Source: a virus. Taken from it: a stretch of DNA of 33,341 nt. Each line of letters begins with the position of its first letter. The first letter of the stretch is position 1. The notes beneath the pieces were generated by a model that worked only from the letters and a program-made list of their open reading frames with translations, searched no databases and was not told the origin of the DNA. Below are positions 26,201-31,947 of this stretch, one piece after another. The stretch spans positions 1-33,341 of the IMG/VR virus record IMGVR_UViG_3300017917_002445; one strand, written 5' to 3'. A program made the position numbers and the translations under genes.

Positions 26201-27422
26201 CAATAGCATCAATATTTATTCCCATGCTTCCAAGCATTGCAGTTGCTTTGTTGGTTGGGTTAATTAAAGAAGCAAGACCAGACTTAAGTGCGTTAGCACC
26301 TTCTGATGCATTAATTCCGCCTTCCTTCATTGCTGTAAGGAAGAATGCTAAATCTTTTACATCTCCGCCAAGAGATTGAATAACTGGAGCTACCTTTGGA
26401 ATCGCAGTTGTAATATCATCAAGAGATGTAACTGTTTGGTTTTCTACTGCGTTAAGGAAGTCAATTGTTGTAGCAAGTTCTGTTGAAGAAATCTTAAATG
26501 CATTTTGTAGCGAAATAGTTGTTTCTAGTGCTTGCTGTTGCTCAATCTGTCCAAGAATTGCAAGCTTTGTTGCTGCTTCTGTTTGAGCCAAAAGGTCTGC
26601 ATTTTTAAAGCCTGCAGCAGCAGCTTGTGAGGCTAAGCCAACTGTCTTTGATACTTCAACGCCATACTTTGTATATCCGTCTGCAAGAGCTTTAATTCCC
26701 TCTAATGCTTTTTCTGTTTGTACTGGGTCTGTTCCTAGATCACCATATACTTTTCTAAACTTAATAACTTCTGTTTCAAGGTCTCTAAAAGCCTTAGATG
26801 CTGCTGCTCCAAAAGCCATAAGAGGCAAAGTAAAACCAACCATAAGCTGACGACCAGCCCACTGAGTATTTTTACCAAAATTAAGAAGCTGTGTAGAGCC
26901 CTGTCTCATTAACTGATTAAATAATGCTTGCTTTTGTGCTGCAATTTGTGTTTGCGTTGCAAGGTCTGTCATGTCAAGGACAAGAGGTCTTACAGCAATT
27001 GCTTTCATTGCTCCGTTAGCATCACGACCAAGTTTAATATACTGAGTCTGTAATGTTTTTACACGCTCTACTGCAACCTTATTGAGTGTATCTAGCTCAG
27101 ACCTAAACTGTCCACCAAATGTTTTTGTAGATGCAGCAGCATACCTAAAGTATTCACGCATTGAAAGCTTGTTGCCTTCAAGGGCTTTGGTAAATGATTC
27201 TGCTGTTGTGTTAACAGTACGAAGCTCTGCAGAGAATGAACCAATAGCATTAATACTATTGATAAGGTTTCTCTGCAGAGACTTCTGTGCTAATGCTGCT
27301 GCTTCATTTGATTTGGCTATAGCAAGGTTAAATTCAGAGATCTGTCTTTGCAGTCTCTTTAACTCATCTAAAGCCTGTGAGGAATCAATGTTTACGCCAA
27401 TATTAGCATTAACGTCAGACAC
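17271..27422 (-). CDS. Tape measure protein (TP901-type) with duplicated HExxH domains
   Basis: A 3,383-residue tape measure that sets tail length and is expelled ahead of the DNA. Residues ~190-530 match the TP901 tape-measure core ('FLTAMKEGGINASEGANALK', 'ARAIETMFGKFQFARI'). Hydrophobic segments lie at ~540-570 and ~1260-1315; a long K/E/Q-rich coiled coil lies at ~1585-1720. GPGTGTSDSI occurs twice (~675 and ~1893) within Gly-rich 'SNGE' repeats. Two homologous ~240-residue domains (2099-2344 and 3056-3286) each carry HExxH (2155-2159 and 3109-3113) and a later 'YFRGxLE' motif. Between them, about 2720-2900, is an unrecognised domain with 'RSTVHTTAESVVAGH'. GTG 27422 is the start, with GAGGTG about 8 bases upstream. 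Lengths of this order suggest a tail of hundreds of nanometres. Confidence 0.9.
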   Translation of the reverse strand: MSDVNANIGVNIDSSQALDELKRLQRQISEFNLAIAKSNEAAALAQKSLQRNLINSINAIGSFSAELRTVNTTAESFTKALEGNKLSMREYFRYAAASTKTFGGQFRSELDTLNKVAVERVKTLQTQYIKLGRDANGAMKAIAVRPLVLDMTDLATQTQIAAQKQALFNQLMRQGSTQLLNFGKNTQWAGRQLMVGFTLPLMAFGAAASKAFRDLETEVIKFRKVYGDLGTDPVQTEKALEGIKALADGYTKYGVEVSKTVGLASQAAAAGFKNADLLAQTEAATKLAILGQIEQQQALETTISLQNAFKISSTELATTIDFLNAVENQTVTSLDDITTAIPKVAPVIQSLGGDVKDLAFFLTAMKEGGINASEGANALKSGLASLINPTNKATAMLGSMGINIDAIVTKNAGNLKKTVIEFAQQLDKLDPLSRARAIETMFGKFQFARISTLLSNVIQQGNQASRVLDLAGQSASNLATLTAKELGVTSESALIKFEAAVARLKASLAPVGEVFMNSVAPILEFVSKVLDKFNGLSEGTKKFIAITVGVIGGLGPVFLMTFGLLANGIANILKLFVTLRTGYQKLTGQSQNLGEQTQYMTNEQLEAAAAAHSLEQSHARLTQQFSVEATAVNQLRVAYEQALVAGAKFATMNPGMMKTPKLPGFANGSDGVIIRGPGTGTSDSILARVSNGEAIIPALQVARHPDVVRALVSGQLPKFGSGDEEVNTSKFEDNVVEKAKWRKEPTGNVKAQPVARGYELSHFGGPIHMTASQLLDHMATIESQLGKELPPNIKTAVDQLIKNANGGLITLLDNRVNVASREFNQLIGETGTDKVAPLRLFQADAVERGDAFNSPLIERMRTGGASEEEISVARQKLKESMTEGISNFLLESTDEKNLERVMKAPIANVRKALETLAEQAGVDLSVALTKEEQALFDQGKLTARKKNEILEARSLEKIGITLTEEEQQLKKRDQKALIETKMRKKLLEETVMTAEDMEDIVTKSTERAIKGNARMEAAYEEQKQIGVLPEGKGTGGRKALPGSYADGRRKDRVNADVQSVIPGYYPVKQSFNWTPEAAKAAGLKSIAELDALYDKLSKTTRIKLDQYAGDVHELARQVVIEAEKAGIRVGEAAVTGVAKGAKTKSPSEATRQTARDIIAGLRNELAALEGSVRASGTRVGQIAVQSIDTAIVKESAKKPRRVATREQGPAQIGVLPNENSIMLPIVAGLTAEERRREERRKKLNELKEKSKPGLSSGGMMAGMGIMAGSMAMSALPDFTGKAMVTSSLNMAAMGAMFGPWGAAAGAAVGLVTAAIGDLLEKERQQKAMQEAVFQASADLATYFGNVAATVDITLANLNATSLSTKNGVMELGKSFGYSTQELAAFKQMLESLPEGNPLKDLITGLTNEKDPEKIKEIAQAFVTTQVALGQIKPDQAQKTLDLILSSSGHLAMVGSTFISFKNQTDAVTKSLKNAAGNSVALGESLTQIMSVAYQASSLTELEGVINGIAAAGLNAAEALSAMYYAYLSVGNKEMAAAAKVLMSIPGMTSSGGAYILQAWQRGLRQDITKKTTAQQLIEEATKYLADNPDKFQKKETQTTSALTKEQTKQLETTTKAIDALKKKKAELDKILKIERAITEQNKKQNDFSQKQADLDQKIAEAKMSGNYIEAANLEQQKLANIAEFNNDARLAKLEAQANKLQEQIDKLEEVKSAINDSATKISDAVGDGADKIVDNLPPVFGGPNDLRSLGTFANPQPVSTNPAVIKAYVEKNKPTAGYITGDNGVPVPAGPVSASEIDPSKAWNESFIEKITRLKNPTLKTEMDILEEYVRSQIEFQKDEKFLIVDLKGKDGLTYTFKVLKKQGKDDFIRMGEPVKKADGGYIRHYEPGGSVNGPGTGTSDSIPAMLSNGEYVIRASAVKQYGTGFLNNVNTQKFATGGLVQRFGSGTTEPIDSKSWWDKLGDKMSQNGQLGAVSFGIMDTIKSIGKFILANGTKNSGLFQASEKDISTTAEMFMVGQIARLFGNERFENPYAAAGPGFAKGMDIASVLTAFFPIRGGAGIAGSAATKTTLSATEKAMPAALRRFFKDSPYEAVIKREKDIQEVVSAVKNTNAPTIPRNVKVNKNRSLDKGSGFYNVADESMNVGKKTTPFTVAHEAFHHVDYTSSFESYKKMSRYIAQEKGIDEAVRFASAMNEFFQAKSPSLYYEIEQYLQKEQPSMFPYFRGILEGTADGNIYRIPKSTRNELNILDPFRNNAIYNQSTLRQLMDASTKLGPGYEYMMDPEFIKGYLTSAYESAGAAVPFAVKQKAKDWVTILDRYGINQNTSRVSNEYFDFYDYLVRNNLAKGGMVSKFHKGGPVGHSHGANGVVVPPSMSALDPKKKFKTVKPETPSFWSTITTGANWKSLLGGQNQGTGPIFEGTKKGLLSLLMGPNAYNRENQGLLPGAGEYIYGLVNVLTGGLRGAAASALGRTGVETLGTQFGIPGLGSLLPTGSFKYIGAALPKLVQNLGVSAMLGFSKPFSSGVGVSSGLKPKPGISAPKVAGAFTKAEQQQAIFQKEMVDLDGYSYPIYTVGGDKSRISFKGHTEDVSATAEVGAHAVPTTPIGLLEEALRLNPNNAYAKRMLENFKNKTFGPEEEEFAVRMASAVGMDDTGAKLNKENTDGFAEMLAYLNGNIEAQINIVKRRNAFVAMIEKNKAERIAAAKAPSSFLEGVEPINTSQAPIFHATPHPVVRNADGSVDIYPHGYHTMGKFDEEGLPAGHSRSTVHTTAESVVAGHIERTGGTNYSEIGMDLETLIKSNGLPYNADTIDMYWALGPGKALHFPNPPVIRPSFYDEASYTAELIRKGLIKPGEKPSLVTVDPKTKDIYRLLKSEYTDEDRAALVMRNNPDAPEGWTPSQPWLDGMAGREEKEVLEWSRQELKKMLGIDTPYIGQGQHSLDNFDLNNSYLKWAENNGIMVEKHNGSDISIMESDLNSHRLLEQIGVSTSSKAWVDSLEAVKMAVLHGDFKTNIKDLNSLEAMQERAIASGVRVTFEDAPSTLPSVKGTVLKESSEVERVISSIMEYYGISRTPQLFREEMPPLTGGFYRGGSDHSIHLPDEVGAKAVAHEAVHAADSAGGFWSLRDMIDKLILDGKGQMVDKFIIDNYELWASKSPSLYARFKDFLYGTPDYPYFRGLLEKNANGKIPKDITIPGIDLGDASANLYGKTLSRLLMKSMQDGHGYFRDPGFVEALISDTTLAPALLSKGRSWIEAMKRYNVTQDTSIDSKEFKDLLEYAKVANLSTGGMVPKFHSWNGPIPGPYGQELSAVLKSGTEGVYQEDYMNRLRRDADINSSTSNSNTVYNIDMVVNGGNTSANDIANQVMAKLKLVASQNNQTNKVVI
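17565..18257 (-). other. Tape measure metallopeptidase-like domain, copy 2
   Basis: Residues about 3056-3286 of the tape measure. 'AVAHEAVHAAD' gives H3109, E3110 and H3113. Downstream 'YELWASKSPSLY' and 'YPYFRGLLEKNANGKI' align with copy 1, and the domain ends 'NLSTGGMVPKFH'. A glutamate in the YFRGxLE motif is a candidate third zinc ligand (gluzincin-like). Catalysis is not proven. Confidence 0.6.
20391..21128 (-). other. Tape measure metallopeptidase-like domain, copy 1
   Basis: Residues about 2099-2344. 'TVAHEAFHHVDY' gives H2155, E2156 and H2159. Downstream 'NEFFQAKSPSLYYEI' and 'FPYFRGILEGTADGNI' match copy 2, as does the terminal 'NLAKGGMVSKFHKGG'. The two copies are about 950 residues apart, so this is an internal duplication with the motif kept in both. 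Confidence 0.6.
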
Positions 27423-27458
27423 TGATTTTCACCTCATTTGCTATATTATATTGTTAGA

Positions 27459-27755
27459 TTATAGTGCTACTGGTGAACCAGATGCTGCTTCAATAATCTT
27501 GTAAACTGTAGGAAGATCTAAGATCTCCTCAAGCGCAGCCTTATCCTTTGATAGTTCTGGCTTGTACTGCTCCATTGCGATAAGTACACAATCAATTAGT
27601 AGATTCATTGACTTATCATTGTCTTCCGCCACTGCTGCAACCTTCTCAAATGTCTTCATAAATTTACGAAGAAGTGAAATTTTGAGAGGACGAACCTGAA
27701 TCTCTGTGCCATCCATAAGTGTTACAGTTTCAGCTTCATGTATAGTTGTTGCCAT
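27459..27755 (-). CDS. Tail assembly chaperone, short (G-like) paralogue
   Basis: A 98-residue cytoplasmic chaperone that would coat the tape measure during tail assembly. It lies immediately upstream of the tape measure gene, the standard place. 'MATTIHEAETVTLMDGTEI' and 'VRPLKISLLRKFMKTF' align along the whole length with the N-terminal domain of the preceding 239-residue chaperone, so the two are tandem paralogues. ATG 27755 has an excellent GGAGGA site, and TGCTATAAT lies upstream. No slippery site or overlapping T frame is seen at its end: the stop TAA is 36 bases from the tape measure start. The usual G to G-T frameshift therefore does not occur here. Confidence 0.75.
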   Translation of the reverse strand: MATTIHEAETVTLMDGTEIQVRPLKISLLRKFMKTFEKVAAVAEDNDKSMNLLIDCVLIAMEQYKPELSKDKAALEEILDLPTVYKIIEAASGSPVAL

Positions 27756-27779
27756 TATTCCTCCTGTTGTATTGTATTA

Positions 27780-27788
27780 ATTATAGCA
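27780..27788 (-). promoter_or_regulatory. Candidate extended -10 promoter before the short chaperone
   Basis: TGCTATAAT on the minus strand, with TATAAT at 27780-27785, overlapping the last codons and stop of the long chaperone gene. No -35 box recognised. It would give the short chaperone a leader of about 18 bases carrying its strong GGAGGA ribosome site, raising short over long chaperone. Confidence 0.4.
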
Positions 27789-28500
27789 TAAGAGAAGGGT
27801 CACGATAGTCATCATAATCTAATCCCATCCCTATGCCAAATCCGTTCTTTTGGGCATTTACTCCCTGTAATGCAAGTATATCATTACTATCTCTTGTTGC
27901 GCCACCAGAGAATACCCTTGCCTTCATGTCTTCCCATTCTTTTTGACCTTTTTCTTCATTTTCATCAAGGTCTACACCTTGGATAGCTGCAAGAAATTTT
28001 TTCTCAGAGTAGTCTAGCTCTCTTTTGCTTTCTAGTGTTGTTAATAGTTCTGGCATAGACATAGATTTTTCAAGCTCATCATAGTCTTTCCATATGCCCA
28101 GCAAAAATACTTCAGCCTCAAGTTTAGCTAAGTCTAGTGTTTCCCATGTTGGTGCGTCTGCCTTATCTGATGACTTTTTTTCTTGTTCTGGTTTTTCTTC
28201 ATCTAAATTTTGTCTTAATCTGATACCAGCACCAAAATCTAAAATATCATATATTTGATCTAAGATTAAATTATCTTCAACATCTTCAATTGTTTTTGAT
28301 ATTTCAGGATAGTACTGTTTCATCGCAATTCTTGTACACTCAATCAAAACCTGGATTGTGTCATCTTCAGTTTCCACTTCTGTTATTTTTGAAAAAATAT
28401 CCATTAGCTCACGAAGATACTTGATCTTAAGAGGCATTAATTCTATTTCTTTGCCATTCATGAGTGTAATATTTTTATGTTTATAAACCACTGTTGCCAT
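27781..28500 (-). CDS. Tail assembly chaperone, long (G-T-like) paralogue
   Basis: A 239-residue protein. Residues 1-95 match the short chaperone ('ITLMNGKEIELMPLKIKYL'), followed by a charged linker (~96-115) and a T-like domain ('TWETLDLAKLEAEVFLLG', 'ELDYSEKKFLAAIQG', 'EWEDMKARVFSGG'). In most siphophages the T part is reached by a -1 frameshift; here it is fused in one frame. The frame is open to an ATG at 28536, but that falls inside the terminator hairpin, so ATG 28500, which also aligns with the short paralogue, is preferred. No ribosome site precedes it. Just upstream TGGTAGAAT could yield an almost leaderless message. An A-AAA-AAG heptamer sits in the linker. Confidence 0.75.
   Translation of the reverse strand: MATVVYKHKNITLMNGKEIELMPLKIKYLRELMDIFSKITEVETEDDTIQVLIECTRIAMKQYYPEISKTIEDVEDNLILDQIYDILDFGAGIRLRQNLDEEKPEQEKKSSDKADAPTWETLDLAKLEAEVFLLGIWKDYDELEKSMSMPELLTTLESKRELDYSEKKFLAAIQGVDLDENEEKGQKEWEDMKARVFSGGATRDSNDILALQGVNAQKNGFGIGMGLDYDDYRDPSLML
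28163..28180 (-). other. Possible -1 frameshift site (A AAA AAG) in the long chaperone gene
   Basis: The heptamer A AAA AAG (28174-28180) is in the correct frame for simultaneous slippage: zero-frame codons are GAA AAA AAG. After a -1 shift the ribosome would read Val-Ile-Arg and stop at TAA (28163-28165). That gives a 112-residue product truncated exactly between the G-like and T-like domains, as in dnaX. No obvious stimulatory pseudoknot or upstream ribosome-like site was found, so use in vivo is uncertain. Confidence 0.35.
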
Positions 28501-28508
28501 ATCATTTA

Positions 28509-28517
28509 ATTCTACCA
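28509..28517 (-). promoter_or_regulatory. Candidate extended -10 promoter for the long chaperone
   Basis: TGGTAGAAT on the minus strand, five of six -10 bases plus the TG element, placed just after the terminator hairpin. Initiation 6-7 bases on would fall within a few bases of ATG 28500, giving a leaderless or nearly leaderless message. This fits the lack of a ribosome site. Confidence 0.35.
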
Positions 28518-28529
28518 CAAAAGCAACAA

Positions 28530-28554
28530 GGCCCACCTCAAAAAGAAGTGGGCC
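28530..28554 (-). terminator. Rho-independent terminator after the tail tube gene
   Basis: Minus-strand RNA would fold GGCCCACUUC against GAGGUGGGCC (10 pairs including one G-U) with a five-U loop, followed by a U-rich run (UUGUUGCUUUUG). It lies 18 bases after the tail tube stop. It probably reduces read-through into the chaperone and tape measure genes, which need far fewer copies. Confidence 0.75.
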
Positions 28555-28572
28555 AAGCTACTATATATTAAA

Positions 28573-29217
28573 TTATGAAGCTGGTGCGAAAGTACGATCT
28601 ACGATCTTACCGTATGAACCAGATACATCTTCTGGAAGAAGACGGAATGTAACAGCGAACTCTGATGGTGTATCACGCTTAGCAGATACTGTTACGTTGT
28701 CAATTGACAATGCACGGTATGCTGTGTAAACACGCTCAACTGTTGCTGAGTCAGTGCAGTCACCTGTTCCTGGACCAATTGCAACAATTCCACGCTCTAC
28801 TGGACATTCTCCAATGTCTCCTGCAGAAAGGTCAAGTGCCTGTCCATTTGAAGTTGCCTTAGCTGACTTTAGGCCAAGCTTTGTATCTGCATATGCAAGT
28901 GAGAGAAGAAGATTCTCAAGTGTTGCTTCTGCAAATGATGTTTTTAGATCAACCTTCATGCCCTGCTTGTAAAGCTTAGCAGCATCAAGAACCTGATCAA
29001 CCTTAACTTCGCCGAAATCTGGCTGGAAGTTAATTTCAAGACCGTTCATTGTGTATCCAACGTTTGTGTAGTCAGCGTCATTTGTGAGTGTATCACGGAA
29101 TGATTTTGTTGACTCAAAAGCTGTCAATGAAGTAGCGTCTAGAGTTGTGTCTGCAATAAAGAGTGCAGCAGCACCAACGATAATGTTGGTGTTAGTACCA
29201 CGACTGTAGTTTGCCAT
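28573..29217 (-). CDS. Major tail tube protein
   Basis: A 214-residue protein that should polymerise into the tail tube. Support: size; place between the tail terminator and the chaperones; beta-rich sequence with the pattern of siphophage tube proteins ('GYTMNGLEINFQPDFGEVKV', then the terminal 'EFAVTFRLLPEDVSGSYGKI'); and a strong terminator right after it. Composition differs from its neighbours: more G and C at wobble positions, like the capsid gene, as expected for highly expressed genes. The frame can be opened at GTG 29226, but ATG 29217 has AGAGG 8 bases upstream and is preferred. Only one tube-like gene and no sheath gene lies here, consistent with a siphovirus. Confidence 0.75.
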   Translation of the reverse strand: MANYSRGTNTNIIVGAAALFIADTTLDATSLTAFESTKSFRDTLTNDADYTNVGYTMNGLEINFQPDFGEVKVDQVLDAAKLYKQGMKVDLKTSFAEATLENLLLSLAYADTKLGLKSAKATSNGQALDLSAGDIGECPVERGIVAIGPGTGDCTDSATVERVYTAYRALSIDNVTVSAKRDTPSEFAVTFRLLPEDVSGSYGKIVDRTFAPAS

Positions 29218-29276
29218 ATTTTTCACCTCTTTCTAGGGATAGATATTAAAATGTTTGGCGTTGTTTCCTCAAGCCA

Positions 29277-29285
29277 AGTATAACA
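29277..29285 (-). promoter_or_regulatory. Candidate extended -10 promoter for the tail tube gene
   Basis: TGTTATACT on the minus strand (extended TG plus TATACT, five of six) in the 65-base gap before the tail tube gene. No good -35 box. A second weaker pair (TTGAGG, 18 bases, TAATAT) lies downstream in the same gap. Either could supply extra tail tube transcript. Confidence 0.35.
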
Positions 29286-29291
29286 GCCTTT

Positions 29292-29837
29292 TTAAGTATA
29301 ATATGGGCTGACCACATGGTAGTCATACTCAACTATGATTTTGTTTCTAAAGATGGTCCTTACTGAGGCAAGGTCCAATAAGTCTCTTGTTTCATTAATT
29401 TGATAGACTTTAAAATTGTGAAAATATACATTTTGAACTGAGCTATTTCCGTCTAAAACTGGGTTTTGGGCTATCCAGGCATTAACATCCTCTGCTGATG
29501 CATCCATCCTGTCCAAAGCCTCTGAGATGACCCTGTGAGCCCCTAGAACCTTATCTAGGCTGGTTGAGTGAACGGTGTATATAACTTGCTCTCTTTTTCT
29601 CATATAAAATGGGCTTGGGTTTACTCTTAACATTCTGTCATACACGATCATAAGTGGGTCTGGGTAAGCGTTTCCTTCTAGTATATTATTGTATAGTTCA
29701 TCTATATTTGATGGGGTAACAGCCATAAAAACTGAATCATTAACACCACTGCCAATGATGCCAAAGTCTTTAAACTGTTGCTGGAGATAACCATTAATAA
29801 ATAATGGTGGAAATCCAGTTTGTGATATATTTGCCAT
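29292..29837 (-). CDS. Tail terminator protein (probable)
   Basis: A 181-residue protein beginning 'MANISQTGFPPLFINGYLQQ'. Its place, last before the tail tube gene and after the HK97 gp10-like gene, is that of tail terminators, which cap the tube at the head end. The middle 'REQVIYTVHSTSLDKVLGAH' and the end 'FRNKIIVEYDYHVVSPYY' fit the alpha/beta fold of that group. ATG 29837 follows the previous stop by four bases; the ribosome site is weak. Sequence alone does not prove the role. Confidence 0.6.
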   Translation of the reverse strand: MANISQTGFPPLFINGYLQQQFKDFGIIGSGVNDSVFMAVTPSNIDELYNNILEGNAYPDPLMIVYDRMLRVNPSPFYMRKREQVIYTVHSTSLDKVLGAHRVISEALDRMDASAEDVNAWIAQNPVLDGNSSVQNVYFHNFKVYQINETRDLLDLASVRTIFRNKIIVEYDYHVVSPYYT

Positions 29838-29841
29838 AGTC

Positions 29842-30519
29842 TTATTCTACACCAATCCTTGCACCTGTTATCCATCTAAATCCTACTTCATATCCTACTG
29901 ATCTGCCCCGCACTGAACCAGACTTTAAATTGTTTTTATACCCTGATGGCTTCTTTAAATACTCATAAAGACCAGATGAACGCATAAATGCCTGAGTAAA
30001 ATAAGAACCAAAGAATTCATCTACAACATCTTTAAATGAGCCTTCAACATAATCTCCTCCTGGATTTTCTACTGTTATTTCTTTTTTAGTAAATACCCGC
30101 TCTCCATCTACATTAAATGATAACATGGTTGCATTTTTTGGCCTAATGTATATAGTTTTACCAGATTCCATAACTCTTGCTTTATCAGTAAATGGTTCAT
30201 TAGAATCATAAGATAATGTGCTTGACTGAGTAAATGTTGCATTGACTGAAACTCCATTGCGGTTTGCTGTTGATTTTATGTCAAATAATCTTGCTAATGG
30301 ATTTCCAACTTTATACCATTCATACACATGATGCAATGATTGAGGGTTTGTTCTAGCTTGTGAATCAATGTAAAGCTGTAATACTTGAACTACACTGTCC
30401 CCAAAGTTTTCTAAAAATACGTGTTTACCAGCATGTATGCCATCTAAAAATCCAAAAGAATATTCTGTGATATTAAGCAATTTTTTTTCAAAAGCTTTAA
30501 TGTCTATTGCTACTTTCAT
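29842..30519 (-). CDS. HK97 gp10-like tail completion protein (probable)
   Basis: A 225-residue protein. The opening 'MKVAIDIKAFEKKLLNIT' and the helical region around 'DSVVQVLQLYIDSQARTNP' resemble gp10-like neck/tail-completion proteins, whose long first helix is followed by a small beta domain ('TIYIRPKNATMLSFNVDG'). The gene order, connector then head closure then this then tail terminator, is canonical. ATG 30519 overlaps the preceding stop as TAATG. The family call is moderate; there is no active site to check. Confidence 0.6.
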   Translation of the reverse strand: MKVAIDIKAFEKKLLNITEYSFGFLDGIHAGKHVFLENFGDSVVQVLQLYIDSQARTNPQSLHHVYEWYKVGNPLARLFDIKSTANRNGVSVNATFTQSSTLSYDSNEPFTDKARVMESGKTIYIRPKNATMLSFNVDGERVFTKKEITVENPGGDYVEGSFKDVVDEFFGSYFTQAFMRSSGLYEYLKKPSGYKNNLKSGSVRGRSVGYEVGFRWITGARIGVE

Positions 30520-30965
30520 TAGTCACCTACAGACTGGTTTTCAGACTTTCGCCATAGCATCTGATAAAACTCAATAGTTTGAAAGCCACCAATAAAAGGC
30601 TCAATTGTTGCAATTTCATATATTGTTCCTCTGCCGTTTCTTGGACCTGCAGTTTCTTTATAAACAATTTCTCCATTTGGAAATCTAATATTTGTTATTA
30701 ATATATTTGTTACAGCATTATTTTCTTCATGTGTTGAAACTCTTGGATCATTCTTTGTACGGGCAATTAGCTTTCCTTCGTGTTGAAGAAAAACAGCTGG
30801 CTGAATATCTTGTATTGCTTTTCTGGTTAATGTTTCTGCGTTAACCGCAATTGTTCTATCAAGTACCCATTCTTTTTTTGCTTGACCGTATGTACTCTGA
30901 GTAACTATTGGATAATAAAGATCAGCAAGTAGCGGGTACAGGAAGTCAGTTGAGTCGCAATTCAT
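30519..30965 (-). CDS. Head closure / neck protein (probable)
   Basis: A 148-residue protein beginning 'MNCDSTDFLYPLLADLYYP'. The middle is beta-rich ('GKLIARTKNDPRVSTHEENN', 'NILITNIRFPNGEIVY') as in head-closure (stopper) proteins that bridge connector and tail. It is coupled at both ends by TAATG overlaps to the connector and the gp10-like gene. The assignment rests chiefly on size, order and beta content. Confidence 0.55.
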   Translation of the reverse strand: MNCDSTDFLYPLLADLYYPIVTQSTYGQAKKEWVLDRTIAVNAETLTRKAIQDIQPAVFLQHEGKLIARTKNDPRVSTHEENNAVTNILITNIRFPNGEIVYKETAGPRNGRGTIYEIATIEPFIGGFQTIEFYQMLWRKSENQSVGD

Positions 30966-31945
30966 TACAGCATCCCTGGAGTTCTAATATTTGTCATATA
31001 TTTATCAAGAATAATATCAACAAGAATATTTCCAGTGCCAAAGAACTTAGAAGGATCATATTTGATTTTAAATTGATCAGTTTCATAATCTGTTACATAC
31101 GCTTTGTAGTGGTCAATCTTTCCACAAGAAATATCATCAATTAACATTTTTACTGCATCACGAACATCGTTTGGAATAACTTTATATCCTGCTTCATATA
31201 CAAAGATGTAATCGTAGCCTTCTGGAAATGATACTGATTGATTTCTTGTATTTAACCATGCGTTATCAAAATTTTCATATGGTGCATAAGCATAAAATGA
31301 ATCCGATCCAGCATAAGGATATTTGGTTGGTTTTCTTTCTGCACGATTTTGCATTTCTGTTGCTACAGCTGCTACTGGAACTTTAACTATTGCGGACCTG
31401 TCTTTTGTTACCATAAAAGTGTAATCAGTTAGGTATGGTGGGGTAAGGGTATTATCATAAACCTTTACTCCATTTTCCCAAACCTCTGAAATATCATAGA
31501 TAGTTTCCCATACTGGCATGTAGTCTGTTCCTTGCCCAACTACCTCAAGAACTTTTTTCTCAAAAGTAAATCCACGGCTGATTAGGGAATCAACAATAGC
31601 TCTAGCAATTCTCTCATTATATTGAGCATTTGCTATTTCTGTTGCAGTTGTGCCAAGGGTTCTTGGATCAACATATGGACGAACAATGCTTAAGATATCC
31701 TGAACTAAAATATGGTTTTCTTCGTCTTCGTTAATTTCATAGATTGCTACAGCATAGTCATGATCAAATGTTACAAAGTCTCCAGTAAGGCTAAAAGTAA
31801 TTTGAGAGTTTTCATCTGATGTTAAAACCTCTGAAGCTTCAATTGTTTTTGGAGCATTTTCAATTGTAAAAAGATAGTCAGTATCTGGAGCTGGAACATC
31901 ATACTTAACTTCAATAGGGAATGGTGGTAGTCTTAAGATTATCAT
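30965..31945 (-). CDS. Head-tail connector (adaptor) protein (probable)
   Basis: A 326-residue protein. The first ~90 residues look like an Ig-like beta sandwich ('PFPIEVKYDVPAPDTDYLF', 'TFDHDYAVAIYEINEDEENH'), unusual for this class. The remainder fits a connector: the helix 'YNERIARAIVDSLISRGFTF' and the C-terminal 'VIPNDVRDAVKMLIDDIS', then 'FKIKYDPSKFFGTGNILVDI', typical of adaptor proteins binding under the portal. ATG 31945 lies just after the previous stop with only a weak ribosome site. The N-terminal Ig-like part may decorate the neck or capsid. Confidence 0.6.
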   Translation of the reverse strand: MIILRLPPFPIEVKYDVPAPDTDYLFTIENAPKTIEASEVLTSDENSQITFSLTGDFVTFDHDYAVAIYEINEDEENHILVQDILSIVRPYVDPRTLGTTATEIANAQYNERIARAIVDSLISRGFTFEKKVLEVVGQGTDYMPVWETIYDISEVWENGVKVYDNTLTPPYLTDYTFMVTKDRSAIVKVPVAAVATEMQNRAERKPTKYPYAGSDSFYAYAPYENFDNAWLNTRNQSVSFPEGYDYIFVYEAGYKVIPNDVRDAVKMLIDDISCGKIDHYKAYVTDYETDQFKIKYDPSKFFGTGNILVDIILDKYMTNIRTPGML

Positions 31946-31947
31946 TA

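Noticed and set aside
27445-27463. Two TATAAT hexamers just before the tape measure gene
   Set aside because: Neither has the TG extension nor a -35 box; in AT-rich DNA a bare hexamer is weak evidence.
27423-27500. A classical G to G-T frameshift at the end of the short chaperone
   Set aside because: No slippery heptamer is seen near the stop codon and there is no overlapping frame before the tape measure start 36 bases later.
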